DNA of 64,000 nucleotides from Sepiola atlantica (Eukaryota > Mollusca > Cephalopoda > Sepiida > Sepiolidae), in the NCBI GenBank assembly GCA_963556195.1, contig OY744517.1, positions 85,346,714 through 85,410,713 of the forward strand. The letters are read 5' to 3'. Made by a program: the position numbers and the translations under genes. This document shows positions 33,725-45,842 of this stretch, one piece after another (positions within the stretch are counted from its first letter, which is position 1; each line of letters opens with the position of its first letter). The notes under the pieces were generated by a model. The model saw nothing but the letters and a program-made list of their open reading frames with translations, searched no databases and had not been told where the DNA came from.

Positions 33725-33920
33725 TAATTTTATTATTCAGACGGACTACTATTCTCATCTTGGATGTTAATTTCCCAACGTTTCGGCTGATGTAACCTCT
33801 GATCTTCTTCAAGTGCATCTTTACAAAATTGCGTATAGGTTCTTAAGTTCAATATAAAGATCCCCAAGCTCAAAAGATGTACCTAAATACAGCATCAATT
33901 CTCATCTAAAAAATTCCGAA
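33725..33920 (-). mobile_element. tRNA-derived SINE 3' fragment
   Basis: The complement reads GAAGATCAGAGGTTACATCA, GCCGAAACGTTGGGAAATTA and AAGATGAGAATAGTAGTCCG, the family tail seen at 246-560. The tRNA head is missing. Confidence 0.65.
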
Positions 33921-34111
33921 AATAATACAATCATACTGTATTTGTGATATCTCATTCTGGGGATGCAATTAAAAACAAAGCTCTGTAACAAGATCAAAGA
34001 ACTTTTATCAAGTAAAGTTTTATGAGGAATCCAATGGTGATATTAATTTTGCATTAGAGTTTCATACAATAATATTGTGGGCTGATAACGTACATCCATA
34101 AACAGCAAAGC

Positions 34112-34563
34112 CTACATCTTACTTTACTTTATTTTTTGTGTGAACATTGAAAATTATGGAAATTTAAAAAATAAGAATAACAACGTTAATATCTTGATAT
34201 ATCAGGGCTAAAGGCAGGACAACACAAGTGTCCTCATCTCGGGTCAGTTTTGACTTATCGATTCAATTCTGGCATGGATATTTCCTTAAAAGTTTAATCT
34301 TTATTTGTAGAATTTTTAAATTAAAAAAATATCCTCCATCTTACTTTACTTTATTTTTTGTTTGAATATTGAAAATTATAGAATTTAAAAAATAAAAATA
34401 ACAACGTTAATATCTTGATATATCAGGGCTAGAGGCAGGACAACACAAGTGTCTTCATCCCGGGTCAGTTTTGACTTGACGACTCAATTCTGGCAGGATA
34501 TTTCCTTAAAAGTCATCTCATCTTTACTTGTAGGTTTTTTTAAATTAACAAAATATCCTCCAC
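34112..34563 (+). repeat. ~225-bp tandem duplication
   Basis: 34112-34336 and 34337-34563 share CATCTTACTTTACTTTATTT, AACGTTAATATCTTGATATA and GGGTCAGTTTTGACTT. The copies differ by scattered substitutions and small indels. No coding potential. Confidence 0.9.
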
Positions 34564-35189
34564 TCTATATATTAAAGACTAATATGTATTTACTTGTATA
34601 TTTTTATATAAATAAATATAATATATATGTCCTTTCACACAAAAGATAGCGAGTAAAAAACGTGCCTACTTTAGCATGGTGGGGGGGGGAAGCAAATAGC
34701 AAATCAGACAACCTCCAACGTCTGAAATAAATTCGGAAATAAATCCTTCACTCTAAATAAAAATGTCAACGCTGGTGGTTTTTTTCTTTAGGTCATCAGA
34801 AATGATAATAAAATTAAATTACTGACTAATTTTATGATTTCATATAAATATTAATGCGAACACTGGCAGAGCATAATTTTCTTTTAGACATTTTTGCCAG
34901 AGGATGAACACTAGTATTTATATGTTTCAGGATGTCATTCTCATTTTCCGACAACTGTACTCTTCAACCTTTTTCAAGTGATCTTTGTTTTAATTGGTAA
35001 CCTTTTAAGAATTTCGAACCACAATTCAATCAGAAAGGTTAGACGATTTTCCTTCTATATTTCCATATTGTAAATTATTTATTTATGTTCTAGTCCTAAT
35101 TAATGTTGGCCTTTTTTTGTTGTTTCATGCCCGAAGTCATCTAAAGGTGTGTATATCTTTAATGTTCCATCACTTTTTACATCATTTAA

Positions 35190-35731
35190 TGCTGCTGAAT
35201 GTTGGTGGTGGTTGCAGATATGCTATCACTGTTCACTGTTGTGTTGCTTGGTGAAGCTTCAGGAAGCTGCAATCTATCTTTACATCTAGACACATTCAAT
35301 ATTCAGGACGAAGTATTTTTAGCCTGTGTTCTCTCTGCCATCTTGCATGGCAGTGAGATATGGGTCCCAAACGATTCTGATCTGCACGTCTTTAGTGTAA
35401 TGACCCTTCCATGATCATCTGGATGTGCGGCAGCAAACTGAAGGAAAGGATTCCTTCAACCGTGCTTCATCAGAAACTTGGAATTCTGGATACTTTATAC
35501 GCTCAGCGTCTCAGGTGGTTTGGCCATGTACAGTGTGCCACCTCTTTCATAAACTCAATACTATGTCTAGATACCGCAGGCACGATGGTACGTGGTAGAC
35601 CAAGGAAGACCTGGTTCGAATTCGTAAGAAGTGATTTGACTGCAGCATGTCTGATATCAACCCTTTAACTCCAACCACATGGAGAGCAGGCGTGAGATGT
35701 TGCCTACCCCAGAGTCTAGGCTACGCCTCTA
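35190..35731 (+). mobile_element. LINE C-terminal fragment with (ATG)n tail
   Basis: Frames contain EVFLACVLSAILHGSEIW, then LHQKLGILDTLYAQRLRWFG, HVQC and RGRPRKTWFEFVRSDL, the conserved C-terminal end of LINE ORF2 (RLRWFGHV...GRPRKTW pattern). A frame change occurs near 35410. The element ends about 60 bp before a long (ATG)n run, which probably is its grown 3' tail. Confidence 0.75.
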
Positions 35732-35972
<241 letters not shown>

Positions 35973-36064
35973 ATTTTCTTGGCTTAGTCAACGTCAAGCT
36001 ATTCTTTTATTTTCAGTCTGAAAGCGAATTTTCATTGCTTAACTCACAATGTTATTACTTGTCC

Positions 36065-36246
36065 TTATTTGTTTGCCTCCTGACGGGGACAGAGTTAGAC
36101 ACAAGGTCGATATTTAAAGTGGAACCACACTGGATTATGACAACTATTTTCATTGCCTCAGTCTAGAAGGATTTCCACTTCACGGACCGAAAACAGAAAA
36201 GATGAAGTGTAGTGTCAGAACAGATACTACACTTTGGTCCGAGGTT
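36065..36246 (-). mobile_element. U2-headed SINE, second subfamily
   Basis: The complement shows AAAGTGTAGTATCTGTTCTG and GACTGAGGCAATGAAAATAG, matching 22281-22505. It is shorter and diverged. Confidence 0.65.
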
Positions 36247-37019
36247 TAGCATGCTTAATTTTTCAAATAGCATTCTGTGTCAAAAAGGAAATAATCACCT
36301 CCCTAAAAATAGGATTTGTGTTGTGTGTTCTATAGGGTGAAACCCCTCCATCCAAAAGAAATGCAGCCCATTAATAGATTTCACAATTCTTTCTGCAAGC
36401 CAACCATATTTTGAATAAATAAACTTCAGTCTATTCCTGACTTGTCCACCAAGTTTTCCATGATTACACAGCAGTATTTGCCCATTAATGATATGCTCCA
36501 AGTGTGCACCAAATGTGGTTGTATTACAGAATGGACTGCGAACTTTTATTAACGATTCCATGGGTTGTAATTTTTTTTAGAGATGGGACGGGGTGACTCT
36601 GTATCTAATGGAAGAACACAAGAAAAAAACGCTATGCTGAGGACTGGGCTGGTTTTGTAAACGGAATAGATAAAGTTATCACTCGACCATTGCCAATAAT
36701 AAAATTTCTGTCTTTGTTTCAAACTTTTTTGATGCGCAGGAAAAAAAGAGTTATTTATCAAGTTTGTGAGAATCATTCCAGAAACTGGTATTGAAAGTCT
36801 TTTAAGGATTTTTCCATTTGTTAATTCTGTTTAATATCGATTAAGACATGCCCCCCCACCCCTTGAATACCTGAATTTTCGATTGCGATTACCCTCCTCC
36901 TTCACCATACACATTTTCATTTAAAAACATGCAGATTAAATGGATGAATCTAAACAAGTTCTTGTTGATTTCTATGCTTATAACAGTGTTTAGAATGTTA
37001 GATTCGAATTTATTGATTA
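36247..37019. other. Unassigned sequence
   Basis: No gene or known repeat recognised. Two minus-strand ORFs of 75-88 codons lack support. Confidence 0.4.
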
Positions 37020-37710
37020 CTAGCAAGGCTACCCGGCGTTGCCTGGGGGATTAGTAAGTAATTTATTTATATTAATAACAATTGATTTTCTACTGTTGTT
37101 TCACACGAGGTAAATCTTACTGTAAAAACTAAAAAAAACTAATCGAGGTAAAACTTAACCCCCCTCCAAAAAATAAAAAATAAAACAAAAAACAAATACA
37201 CGAGTAAAGTTTTACCAAAATAATATATGCGAGTTAAATTTTACTTTTTTAAATAAACTAATCTGCTCTCTCCTTAAAGATTAATTTCTATTTTAATCTC
37301 GCTGCCCAGATCCCAATTTAGGTTGACCCCCCCCCCCCCCAACCTTCTCCCCTTTTCTTTCTTCTCAGTAGCCCCTTACGTCTACAGTGGCGGCCTGCCT
37401 TGTTTGGGGTGAACTATGTTAAAAAAAAAAATTTTTAATCAAAAAATATATTAAAAACAAGAGAATATTTTCTGTCTATTAAAAGTGAAAGAAATTATTT
37501 CCTTTATATTATCAGTTATTAAGACTAAGCCTCCTCTTCTTTGCTCATGAAAAATAAAATTTGCATGTGTGATTATTCTTTTTTCTGTATTATTATTAGT
37601 TATTACTAAAATTAAGAGTGAGCTTCCTTTTATTTGCTCATATAAATAAATTAGCACACACGATTATCAAAGCAAGCCGGACATACGTACGTTCACTTTT
37701 ATTATATAGA
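37020..37710 (-). mobile_element. Helitron-like non-autonomous element
   Basis: Minus strand: 5' TCTATATAATAAAAGTGAAC preceded by A; 3' end with palindrome CCCAGGCAACGCCGGG, then TAGCCTTGCTAG, followed by T. The interior shares the TTTGCTCATGAAAAATAAAA/AAGCCTCCTCTTCTTT unit and GTAAA motifs with the element at 7599-10429. There is no Rep/helicase, so mobility would depend on a partner. Confidence 0.75.
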
Positions 37711-38240
37711 TTAGACATCACTGATGAAAGTGCATGAAAGAAATTTATCAAAAACATTTATAATCAGAAAAATATGAGAAACGATTTTCTGTATGCAGGC
37801 AATCGAAGCTCTTACCTTCTTGTGATCAATGGGCGTTTAGGTAGGCGTTTAGGTAGGCGTTTAGGTAGGCACTACAGAACCAGAGTTCCAGAAAAAATAG
37901 GTTTTCCTTTAGTTGAAAATTTTAAAGTTGCTATCAAAATGATCGCTTCCCTTCTTTATTGTGGCGATTTGCAAAAACAGTAAAACCTACAAGAAAAAAG
38001 TAAAGTAGAAAAATGAATGATCAAAAAAATGAAGAGAATTATTGCTGGCAACAGATTTATAAACAACGGACAGAATATCCGCCCCACGACGGCTAGAAGA
38101 AATATGTATAGCTTTAGTTTTTAATTGAAATGTTTTGGTTTAATTTTTTTTTTCGGGGGGGGAGGGGGTAGTCTGCAATTTCAGGGGCACGCCCCATAAA
38201 TTGTAAAGTTTACAAAAGAAAATAATGTACACGTTACTCC
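37711..38240. other. Unassigned sequence
   Basis: Only a 12-bp triplet repeat (GGGCGTTTAGGTA type, 37828-37870) stands out. Confidence 0.45.
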
Positions 38241-38582
38241 TTGGCCTTTTGGCCAAGATCAAAGTGTAGTATCTGTTCCGATGGATACTGCACTTCATAG
38301 ATCGGTATTGTCTTGGCCTTCGGGGCTTGATTTCCGCCGGTCTATGGGTCTGATCTGTCCTGTGCAGTTCTAGGAGGTCCACCCTCCCAGGCTTTACCTC
38401 CCCTCTTTGGGGAGGAGTAAGTTAATTGCTTACTGCCTGAGGCGCCCCTACCGGGAAATGCCGACGGGGCTGCCCAGGCAATTTTTAATGGCCAGAGCGC
38501 TCACCTTCTCGGGCGCTGGCTTTTCAAATCCCACTTTCCGACCTTGTGTCACATACTCCTATTGTGGGTAGGTGTTAAATAA
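38241..38582 (+). mobile_element. U2-headed SINE, tandem copy 1
   Basis: Intact head (TTGGCCTTTTGGCCAAGATC) and full body. The 3' end is shortened at ACATACTCCTATTGTGGG and joins directly to the next copy. Confidence 0.88.
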
Positions 38583-38917
38583 CGGCCTTTTGGCTAAGAT
38601 CAAAGTGTAGTATCTGTTCCGATGGATACTGCACCCCATAGACTGGTATTGTCTTGGCCTTTGGGTCTTGATTTACGCCTGTCTATGGGTCTGTCCTGTG
38701 CAGTTCTAGGAGGTACACTCTTCCAGGCTTCGCCTCCCCTCTTTGGGGAGGAGTAAGTTTATTGCTTACTGTCTGAGGCGCCCCTACCGGGGAATGCCGA
38801 CGGGGCTGCCCAGGCAATTTTTAAACCCCACTTTCCTGACCCGACCTTGGGTCACATCTTACTTGTGGGAGTAAGATAAAAACTGGCCTTGTGCCTAACT
38901 CCTGGAGAGGAGTAAAT
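38583..38917 (+). mobile_element. U2-headed SINE, tandem copy 2
   Basis: The head GGCCTTTTGGCTAAGATCAA is nearly identical to U2 snRNA. The segment with GCTCACCTTCTCGGGCGCTG is deleted near 38822, while the full 3' end (CTGGCCTTGTGCCTAACTCC, then TGGAGAGGAGTAAAT) is kept. Confidence 0.9.
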
Positions 38918-38994
38918 CAATACTCATCATCTTACCTAAAATATTACATAATTCATAATGATTGGTTCATTAATTTAGGAGTGAATCCTAAATA

Positions 38995-39023
38995 TATATC
39001 TATATCTATATCTATATCTATAC

Positions 39024-39085
<62 letters not shown>
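38995..39085. repeat. (TATATC)n and (TA)n
   Basis: Compound microsatellite. Confidence 0.95.
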
Positions 39086-39389
39086 CCCCCTTTATTAAGG
39101 TTGGACACTCTGAGTGAATTTAATAACAAGCAGCACTACTAGCTTCATTGTGAGATCCAACACGATTTTGTTATATATGGAATATTTAGAAATGTCCCCT
39201 TGACCATTAAATCATTTCTCTCCGATAGGTCTAGAAAAAGTAATTGTTGAAGGGCAAAAGAACAAAGCACATAGCAAGGATTCATTCTGAGCCCAACCCT
39301 TTTCGAATTTGGGAACCTTCTAGTCAAACTTAGGAATCTGTATAGAATTACCAACTGCACATTATTTAATTGATGAGGGTAGATTGTTC

Positions 39390-39535
39390 TGACTCCATCA
39401 GATATAACTGGGTGAATTAAATGAAGGGTTTAGTTTTAAATTCTGTAGAAGAAAATCGGAAGTTACATCAACTGAAGCATTGTGAATATAACAGCCAAGA
39501 TGAGAATAGTAGTTGGAATAATCCAGATTATCAAT
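39390..39535 (+). mobile_element. SINE 3' fragment
   Basis: Motifs TTAAATGAAGGGTTTAGTTT and AAGATGAGAATAGTAGTTGG match the SINE family. It lies immediately before a LINE fragment. Confidence 0.6.
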
Positions 39536-39536
39536 C

Positions 39537-39662
39537 TTGATCTTCATAAACGATCTTCCAAATCATATTCTTAGATCATTCGTTTACATCTATGTAGACG
39601 ACACAACTATTTATGGCAGCACTTTGAAGAGCATTGGTGATCAAGATCTTTCTGACTCTCTC

Positions 39663-39704
<42 letters not shown>

Positions 39705-39773
39705 AGAAGACACAACTATCTATGGCAGCACTTTGACTCTCTCTCTCTCTTTCTCTTTCTCTCTCTTTCTTTG

Positions 39774-39804
<31 letters not shown>

Positions 39805-40735
39805 TCTGTCTTGGAGCATGTGGTGCAATGGTGGAAAAGTGATTTGTTACTTTTAATGCTTCTAAAACCAAACTTCTCTCTTTTCACAACCAATGCTCAG
39901 ATCTTCACTTCTCCCCGGTTGAAACGAATGATTCTCTCATTAAGGAAGACCCCTTCTTTGATAAGCTTATAGGACTAACATTCACCGGTGGACCTGAAAT
40001 TTAAGACTTACATCAAATCTATTGCTAAGGTCGCTGGAAAAATGGTCAGATTATTTTACCGCTCCAGAAAGTACCTCATCCCTGACGCAATCCTGTATAA
40101 GAACCAGATAAGCCCTAAGATGGAGTACTGCTGTCATATCCGGAGAGGTGTTGCTCGAGGCACTCTTTTCTGTCTTGACAGATTACAAAATCGACTCCGC
40201 AATCTAGTGGGAGATGATCTCTTCTCATCCCTACAGCCTCTTTCACACAGAGAGATGTTGCTAGCCTCTCGCTACTGTATCGTTATGCTATTATAATATT
40301 AATAGACATAAATATGAGAGCATAAATCCATTGTGGTCAAATACAGTTGGGAAAGGTATGAACCCGCAATTTGACCCCAGCTATGAGCAAAATAGCATCT
40401 TATGTTCAATTAAAGTGAACGTTGATCTCTTCTCATCCCTACAGCCTCTTTCACACAGAAGAGATGTTGCTAGCCTCTCTCTAACTGTATTGTTATGTTC
40501 ATCGACTGAAAGCCCCTGTAAAAAATTCATAGCAAGAACACATCTACCTAAAATCACAGCAAAGAACTTTCCTTTAACAAAAACCAATCGAAACTTCCAT
40601 GAACAATGTTTCTTTCCTAGAACATCTCATCATTGGAACACGATATCACGAGTCTGCTTCTCAACCGACTACATCATGGTCGTCTTCAAGTCTAATGTGA
40701 GCAAATATTTGTTGAGCCGTCCTCTTCGATAATCA
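39537..40735 (+). mobile_element. LINE (CR1/Jockey-like) ORF2 fragment
   Basis: The first part reads IFINDLPNHILRSFVYIYVD followed by DTTIYGS, carrying the RT catalytic DD. Later frames read KVAGKMVRLFYRSRKYLIPD, SPKMEYCCHIRRGVARGTL, LVGDDLFSSLQPLSHR and the C-terminal RTSHHWNTISRVCFSTDYIM. A (TC)n expansion at 39653-39803 has copied the DTTIYGSTL codons. A second duplication (TGATCTCTTCTCATCCCTAC at 40214 and 40421) adds about 200 bp. It is a pseudogene and the best-preserved copy of this family here. Confidence 0.82.
39653..39803. repeat. (TC)n expansion inside LINE
   Basis: Two TC-rich blocks separated by a repeated GACACAACTATCTATGGCAG segment. Confidence 0.93.
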
Positions 40736-41029
40736 ATAACCTTTTGTCCATCGCCGTCATTGTTACAGGTCCTCTTGTGGAGGCGATCACTGGACGATCT
40801 ATTTAAGCGTTATCCTCGAGTGACCCCTAGGTCTTGATAAGTGATGACCCATTAGTAAAATAATGAAGAAACTGATGCTTTTAGTGGAGTTGCCATTCAT
40901 GTGGAATAGAATAAGTTCAGCCTGTGGAACTCTCTAAACTCCAACACAGTTTTCTTGGAGAAAATTGTTGCTTTTTTATTTTTATTTTATTTCATTGTCT
41001 TGCAAGTATTTTAGAATCGAGGGCCTGAC

Positions 41030-41249
41030 ACTATTACAAGAGAAGTGGAAAAGAAAAAGGTGAAAGAGAAAAGAAAGTCAGCACAAGAAGAGATTGTCTT
41101 GTACTGGTCTTACAGGCCTTGTAGAGTGGAGGGCTGAAAACTATTACAGGTTAAGAGAAGACTAGAAAATCAAAACAAGTAGGAACTGTCTTTTTCTTGT
41201 CTTTCTGACCTTTTAGAGTGGAGGGCCGAAGACTATTACAGAAGAAGTT
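41030..41249 (+). repeat. Diverged flanking units of the second minisatellite
   Basis: GAGGGCCTGACACTATTACA, GAGGGCTGAAAACTATTACA and GAGGGCCGAAGACTATTACA are spaced through the region and precede the homogeneous array. They look like older units. Confidence 0.6.
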
Positions 41250-41841
41250 TTTTTGCAGCATTGTGGATTTGAAAGCCTAAAGCTATTACAAAAGAAGTGT
41301 GTTTTTTTGCAGCATTGTGGATTTGAAAGTCTAAAGCTATTACAGAAGAAGTGTGTTTTTTTGCAGCATTGTGGATTTGAAAGTCTAAAGCTATTACAGA
41401 AGAAGTGTGTTTTTTTGCAGCATTGTGGATTTGAAAGCCTAAAGCTATTACAGAAGAAGTGTGTTTTTTGCAGCATTGTGGATTTGAAAGCCTAAAGCTA
41501 TTACAGAAGAAGTGTGTTTTTTTGCAGCATTGTGGATTTGAAAGTCTAAAGCTATTACAGAAGAAGTGTGTTTTTTTGCAGCATTGTGGATTTGAAAGCC
41601 TAAAGCTATTACAGAAGAAGTGTGTTTTTTTTGCAGCATTGTGGATTTGAAAGCCTAAAGCTATTACAGAAGAAGTGTGTTTTTTTTGCAGCATTGTGGA
41701 TTTGAAAGCCTAAAGTTATTACAGAAGAAGTGTGTTTTTTTGCAGCATTGTGGATTTGAAAGCCTAAAGCTATTACAGAAGAAGTGTGTTTTTTTTTGCA
41801 GCATTGTGGATTTGAAAGCCTAAAGCTATTACAGAAGAAGT
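41250..41841 (+). repeat. 54-bp minisatellite, ~11 units
   Basis: Unit of 54 bp with GCAGCATTGTGGATTTGAAA and GCTATTACAGAAGAAGTGTG, then a T run. Both strands are open for 60-150 codons because the unit is divisible by three. Each unit contains a T run plus GCAG, which looks like a 3' splice acceptor. T-run length variation breaks the frame, so protein coding is unlikely. Confidence 0.95.
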
Positions 41842-41889
41842 GAAAGAGAAGATTATGAAGTCTCTGGGATTTGGGTGGCAATACTTGAC

Positions 41890-42175
41890 TTGTATTTTTC
41901 TCCGCTTTCGTTATTTCCATGGAAGGTGCTCGACTGAGCTCCAATCCATGGTTCCTCTTCATAAGACATTCACAACAATAACTCGTCTTATTAACTCAGC
42001 TGAAAAGAACTTTTCTTTCTTCCTTCGTAGGCATCAAACGGAATTTCCATGAACAGAGTTTCTCTCCAAGAACTGCTCGTCGGTGGAATACATTACCATG
42101 AGATTGCTATTCTACAGACTAAATGTTCGTCTTCAAATCTAATGATAGCAAATAATTGTCACAAACCGTCCCCAT
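41890..42175 (+). mobile_element. LINE ORF2 C-terminal end
   Basis: Reads RFRYFHGRCSTELQSMVPLH, continuing to FHEQSFSPRTARRWNTLP in a second frame. This is the same family as 39.5-40.7 kb; the minisatellite separates it from any upstream part. Confidence 0.72.
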
Positions 42176-42313
42176 CAGTAATCAAACTTTGTTCATTCAA
42201 TTAATTATTTTCAATCCTCTTATAATATTCTTCATTATTTAAATGACAATTCATTCATAATTAATCCTTGTCATCGAGTAGGTTTTAGCTTTGATAAGTG
42301 GTGACCCATTAGG

Positions 42314-42314
<1 letters not shown>

Positions 42315-42368
<54 letters not shown>

Positions 42369-42703
42369 TGGTATCAGCCTAGGTTGACACAACACAAAGT
42401 ATTTGCATAGGGTCAAGGAGGATGAATAGACCGAGGAGGGACAGAACAAACCAGACCTCCACTGGAAGTGCAGAGAGTGCTGGGACCTTGGAGAGGCTTA
42501 TCACCACCCAATGGTCCTTACCAGCGAGAAATCAATGGTAAACGGCTGTTGTGATACTGCAAGTTAATTTGCGGTGACTATCGAAAAGAGCTGGAGAATA
42601 CTGGAAACCTGGGGATATCTGTTATCACTCAGACTCCAGGGAGTACCACCGGTTGTCGGTGAGCAATCACTGATGACCTGTGTGAGAAATCCTAGTGAGT
42701 ACA

Positions 42704-42770
<67 letters not shown>

Positions 42771-42883
42771 GGTACCAGCCTAGGCTGACACAACACAAAA
42801 TATTTGCATAGGGTCAAGGAGGATGAGAAGACCGAGGAGCAATCATTGATGACCTGTGTGAGAACTCCTAGTGAGTATGAATA

Positions 42884-42972
<89 letters not shown>
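42315..42972 (+). repeat. (TAA)n-linked duplicated segments
   Basis: Three (TAA)n runs (42318-42365, 42706-42768, 42884-42972). Segments between them repeat: CAGCCTAGGTTGACACAACA with GGGTCAAGGAGGATGA near 42377 and 42776, and GATGACCTGTGTGAGAA near 42672 and 42848. The unit looks like a retroelement with a TAA tail or a microsatellite-mediated duplication. Confidence 0.8.
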
Positions 42973-42973
<1 letters not shown>

Positions 42974-44810
42974 GCATATGCTGGAAAAATAAAGAATATA
43001 TCTTAATTTAAACTTCAGAGAAATGAGAAAAAAGAATTCAAGAATTTATATCTAAGAGAAAAAAGTTGTAAATTTGATAGTACGTAAAAATAATTTACTT
43101 CTGAGATGAAAAGTTAGTCTCATACGCCGCAGTTATTTTAAAGAAGTAGTCTTCGAGGGTTAAGTACTTGTGACCTGCTCTATGTGTCGCTGAGCGCATC
43201 GTCTCTTGACATCATCACATGAGACTGCTGAGGGCTTCGACATTGCTAAAAAAAAAATCTGTTGTTTTTATAGACTTAGCCCAGCTGCAAAGAAACAATA
43301 CTTTAGGAAGTGAGAAAAGTTATATTTTTATTGGCTAAAAAAAACAAAAATACATTTCTTAAGACTTATTTTTTCTTTACGAAATGCCTTCAGTTGAGCT
43401 GGTGCACCAGGATCTATTTTATTTTTAGCACTCATGAAACCGTCTGGCGTTTAGCAATGTTTAAGTAGAAGTATTTACTATGACAAATATACAAAAATAA
43501 TGAAACTGAATAATAGTATCAGTTGCTATGATTGTCACTGCGAATCTCCAAGGAATAAATGTTTTTCTCGCTTATTGATTTACTGTATTCATCAGAATGA
43601 TTGTCCACACTCTTCAGAATCTGTTATGTTTTGTTTTTAAAAAAAAATGAGCCCCTGTTTCGTCTATTTTTTAGCATATCAATATTTCTCTCTTTCTTTT
43701 TTAATATTTCAGCTATTTTTTTCTTTCTGATTTGAATTTATGTTCAATCTAAATGGAAAGAATCCATTACATGAATGTCAAAAAACATTTATTGTGGAAA
43801 ATGTTGAGCTGTTATTTCCCCCCACTGCAAAAGGGAAATATATGTTCATGCCTTTACCATGTGCTTCAGTGAAAGTATTAAATCTGATCTCGTTGCCAAT
43901 TTCTTAGGTCATTATAAAACATGTATCCTGTGACACATGATCCATGAAGCATAACGCACGATTCTTAATGAAATATTCTTACACGCACCAATACTGTTCA
44001 TCTTCTTATTCTGTTCTCATTGTCTTAACGAATATTATGCTTGCAATTCTTAAACTAGTTTTCCTCAAAATGAATGTACTAGCTGATAGACAGAAAATTG
44101 AAGAAACGAAACGTAATACCTCTTCTACAAATTTAACCCCGAGCCTCATCTTTCCCCCATCTCTACTCTTCTCAAAAAAGCTACCTTTTCTCTCTGGACA
44201 AAGACGGATGTAGGCACGATGGCTGACTTATTAATGTAAGGACATTCTTATATATACATATAGGAGGGAATCTATCTTCAATTTTTCTAGAAGTTACACG
44301 AAAAACTTAGTCTAAGTAGATACCTACAGTGTTTTTTACCATAAGGCATAAAGTAGAAATACCTGGTATAGTACCCAAGTGTGGGGTTACCCCACTCGGC
44401 GAGATAGACTCATAGATTTTGTTCAGATCATCCATATAGGAGACGGAAACTCTCATGTAAAACCTGCGCTCTACATCGTGTCTTCAGTCATCTTTCTCCA
44501 GCTTGTTACTGAAACCAGGCATTATAGAAGGACTGTGTGGTGTGAGCATTGTACAGGTGCATTATAGAAGGACTGTGTGGTGTGCGCATCGTACAGATGC
44601 ACAACACAGCCTTCCATGATTGAACTATGTAAAACAATCTGTGGCACAAAATTAAATGCAGTCATTTGTAACCATTAAAGTAAAAAAAGAACTCGGCTCA
44701 ACCATAGTTTTAATAAACAAAATGAGTACTTTAAAATTTATAGAAATTTGTGAGAAATCCAACAATGTATTCATCCCATTACAATAACATTTTATAAGTC
44801 CTGTTTTCGT
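42973..44810. other. AT-rich sequence, no gene seen
   Basis: No domain found. A 43-bp direct repeat (GCATTATAGAAGGACTGTGT) occurs at 44519 and 44560. Confidence 0.45.
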
Positions 44811-44839
44811 GTTGCAAGTTAATTGCACTTAATTTCTGC

Positions 44840-45323
44840 ATATTTTGTAAGCCATTGTTGCAAGCAGCAGCAGAAGCAAATATCGTTTTCATATAGCAAC
44901 TCCGGATTGGACAAAAGCTCAAATCAGCAGTTTCTGTCAACCAAAACATCTAGGTTTTTCCTGTTTTTTCTCAGAGATAACATGCGCGCATACGACACCT
45001 CCTACTTAGACTTTTTGAAGCTGAAAACCCTTGACAAACGCCAGGAGAGACACACACTAACTACTAAACATAGCAGCAGCATACACACACTACTGACTGA
45101 ACTCATGTATGCAGTTCAGACATACCCTCTCTAACCAGCAAAACAGGCACATTCATATAAACGCAAATCTACAATGCTTATCCCATTTACACACACTGGC
45201 GCCAGCCGAAATGAACATATTTACTCAAATTCTCCTTACAGACAAAACAACTTCTTTACTCTTGGAACGTCCTAAGACTCTCTGAATGTTCGTATTCTGA
45301 CACCTATTTCAAGACACTGACCA

Positions 45324-45325
<2 letters not shown>
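44840..45325 (+). mobile_element. Probable LINE C-terminal fragment
   Basis: An 100-codon ORF (to 45134) includes YDTSYLDFLKLKTLDKRQER. Further on, another frame reads LLYSWNVLRLSECSYSDTYF and KTLTM. The order (an L...RR-like helix, then W-N-x-L near the end) resembles the C-terminus of CR1/L2-type LINEs. Similarity is modest. Confidence 0.4.
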
Positions 45326-45373
<48 letters not shown>

Positions 45374-45411
45374 ATTTATAACTATAAGGTAAACTTTTAG
45401 AGAGTTGAACC

Positions 45412-45459
<48 letters not shown>

Positions 45460-45475
45460 GAGAGGGAGAGGGAGA
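45324..45475. repeat. (TA)n, (TG)n and GA-rich microsatellites
   Basis: TA runs at 45324-45369 and 45413-45432, then a TG run and GAGAGG repeats. Confidence 0.93.
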
Positions 45476-45787
45476 GAGAAAGATTACTATGAATAGCAGT
45501 TTTTAGTTATATACTTGAAAGAAATAGAATAATTAACTTCAAAATCTACACACAAACCGACCCAGGATCAAATGATAAGCTCCCTTTTGTAAAGGTTAAG
45601 AATAAACACCAGAAAAAAATAAGTTGATCCGTTGGAATAATAGATTCTTTTTAAATATACAAAAAGAAATTCTGATTTTCCGTTTTGAAAAATAATCTTT
45701 AAAAGAATAGGAGCAATGGTTGTAGGAGATCTTCATTGTGTCCACATTGAATATGATAGAAGTGTTAATTAATTTACACTGACCCAA

Positions 45788-45842
45788 CAGGGATCTCCGA
45801 GATCTCCGAGATCTCCGAGATCTCCGAGATCTCCGAGATCTC
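45788..45842. repeat. 9-bp tandem repeat, 6 copies
   Basis: The unit GAGATCTCC is self-complementary in part (GAGATCTC). The minus-strand ORF (RSR)n over it is an artefact. Confidence 0.95.

Noticed and set aside
38583..38700. Functional U2 snRNA genes
   Set aside because: Only about the first 40 bases match U2. The Sm site and 3' stem-loops are absent, and target duplications with truncated copies show retroposition.
41236..41694. 152-codon repeat protein
   Set aside because: T-run length varies between units and changes the frame; all readings are translations of the minisatellite.
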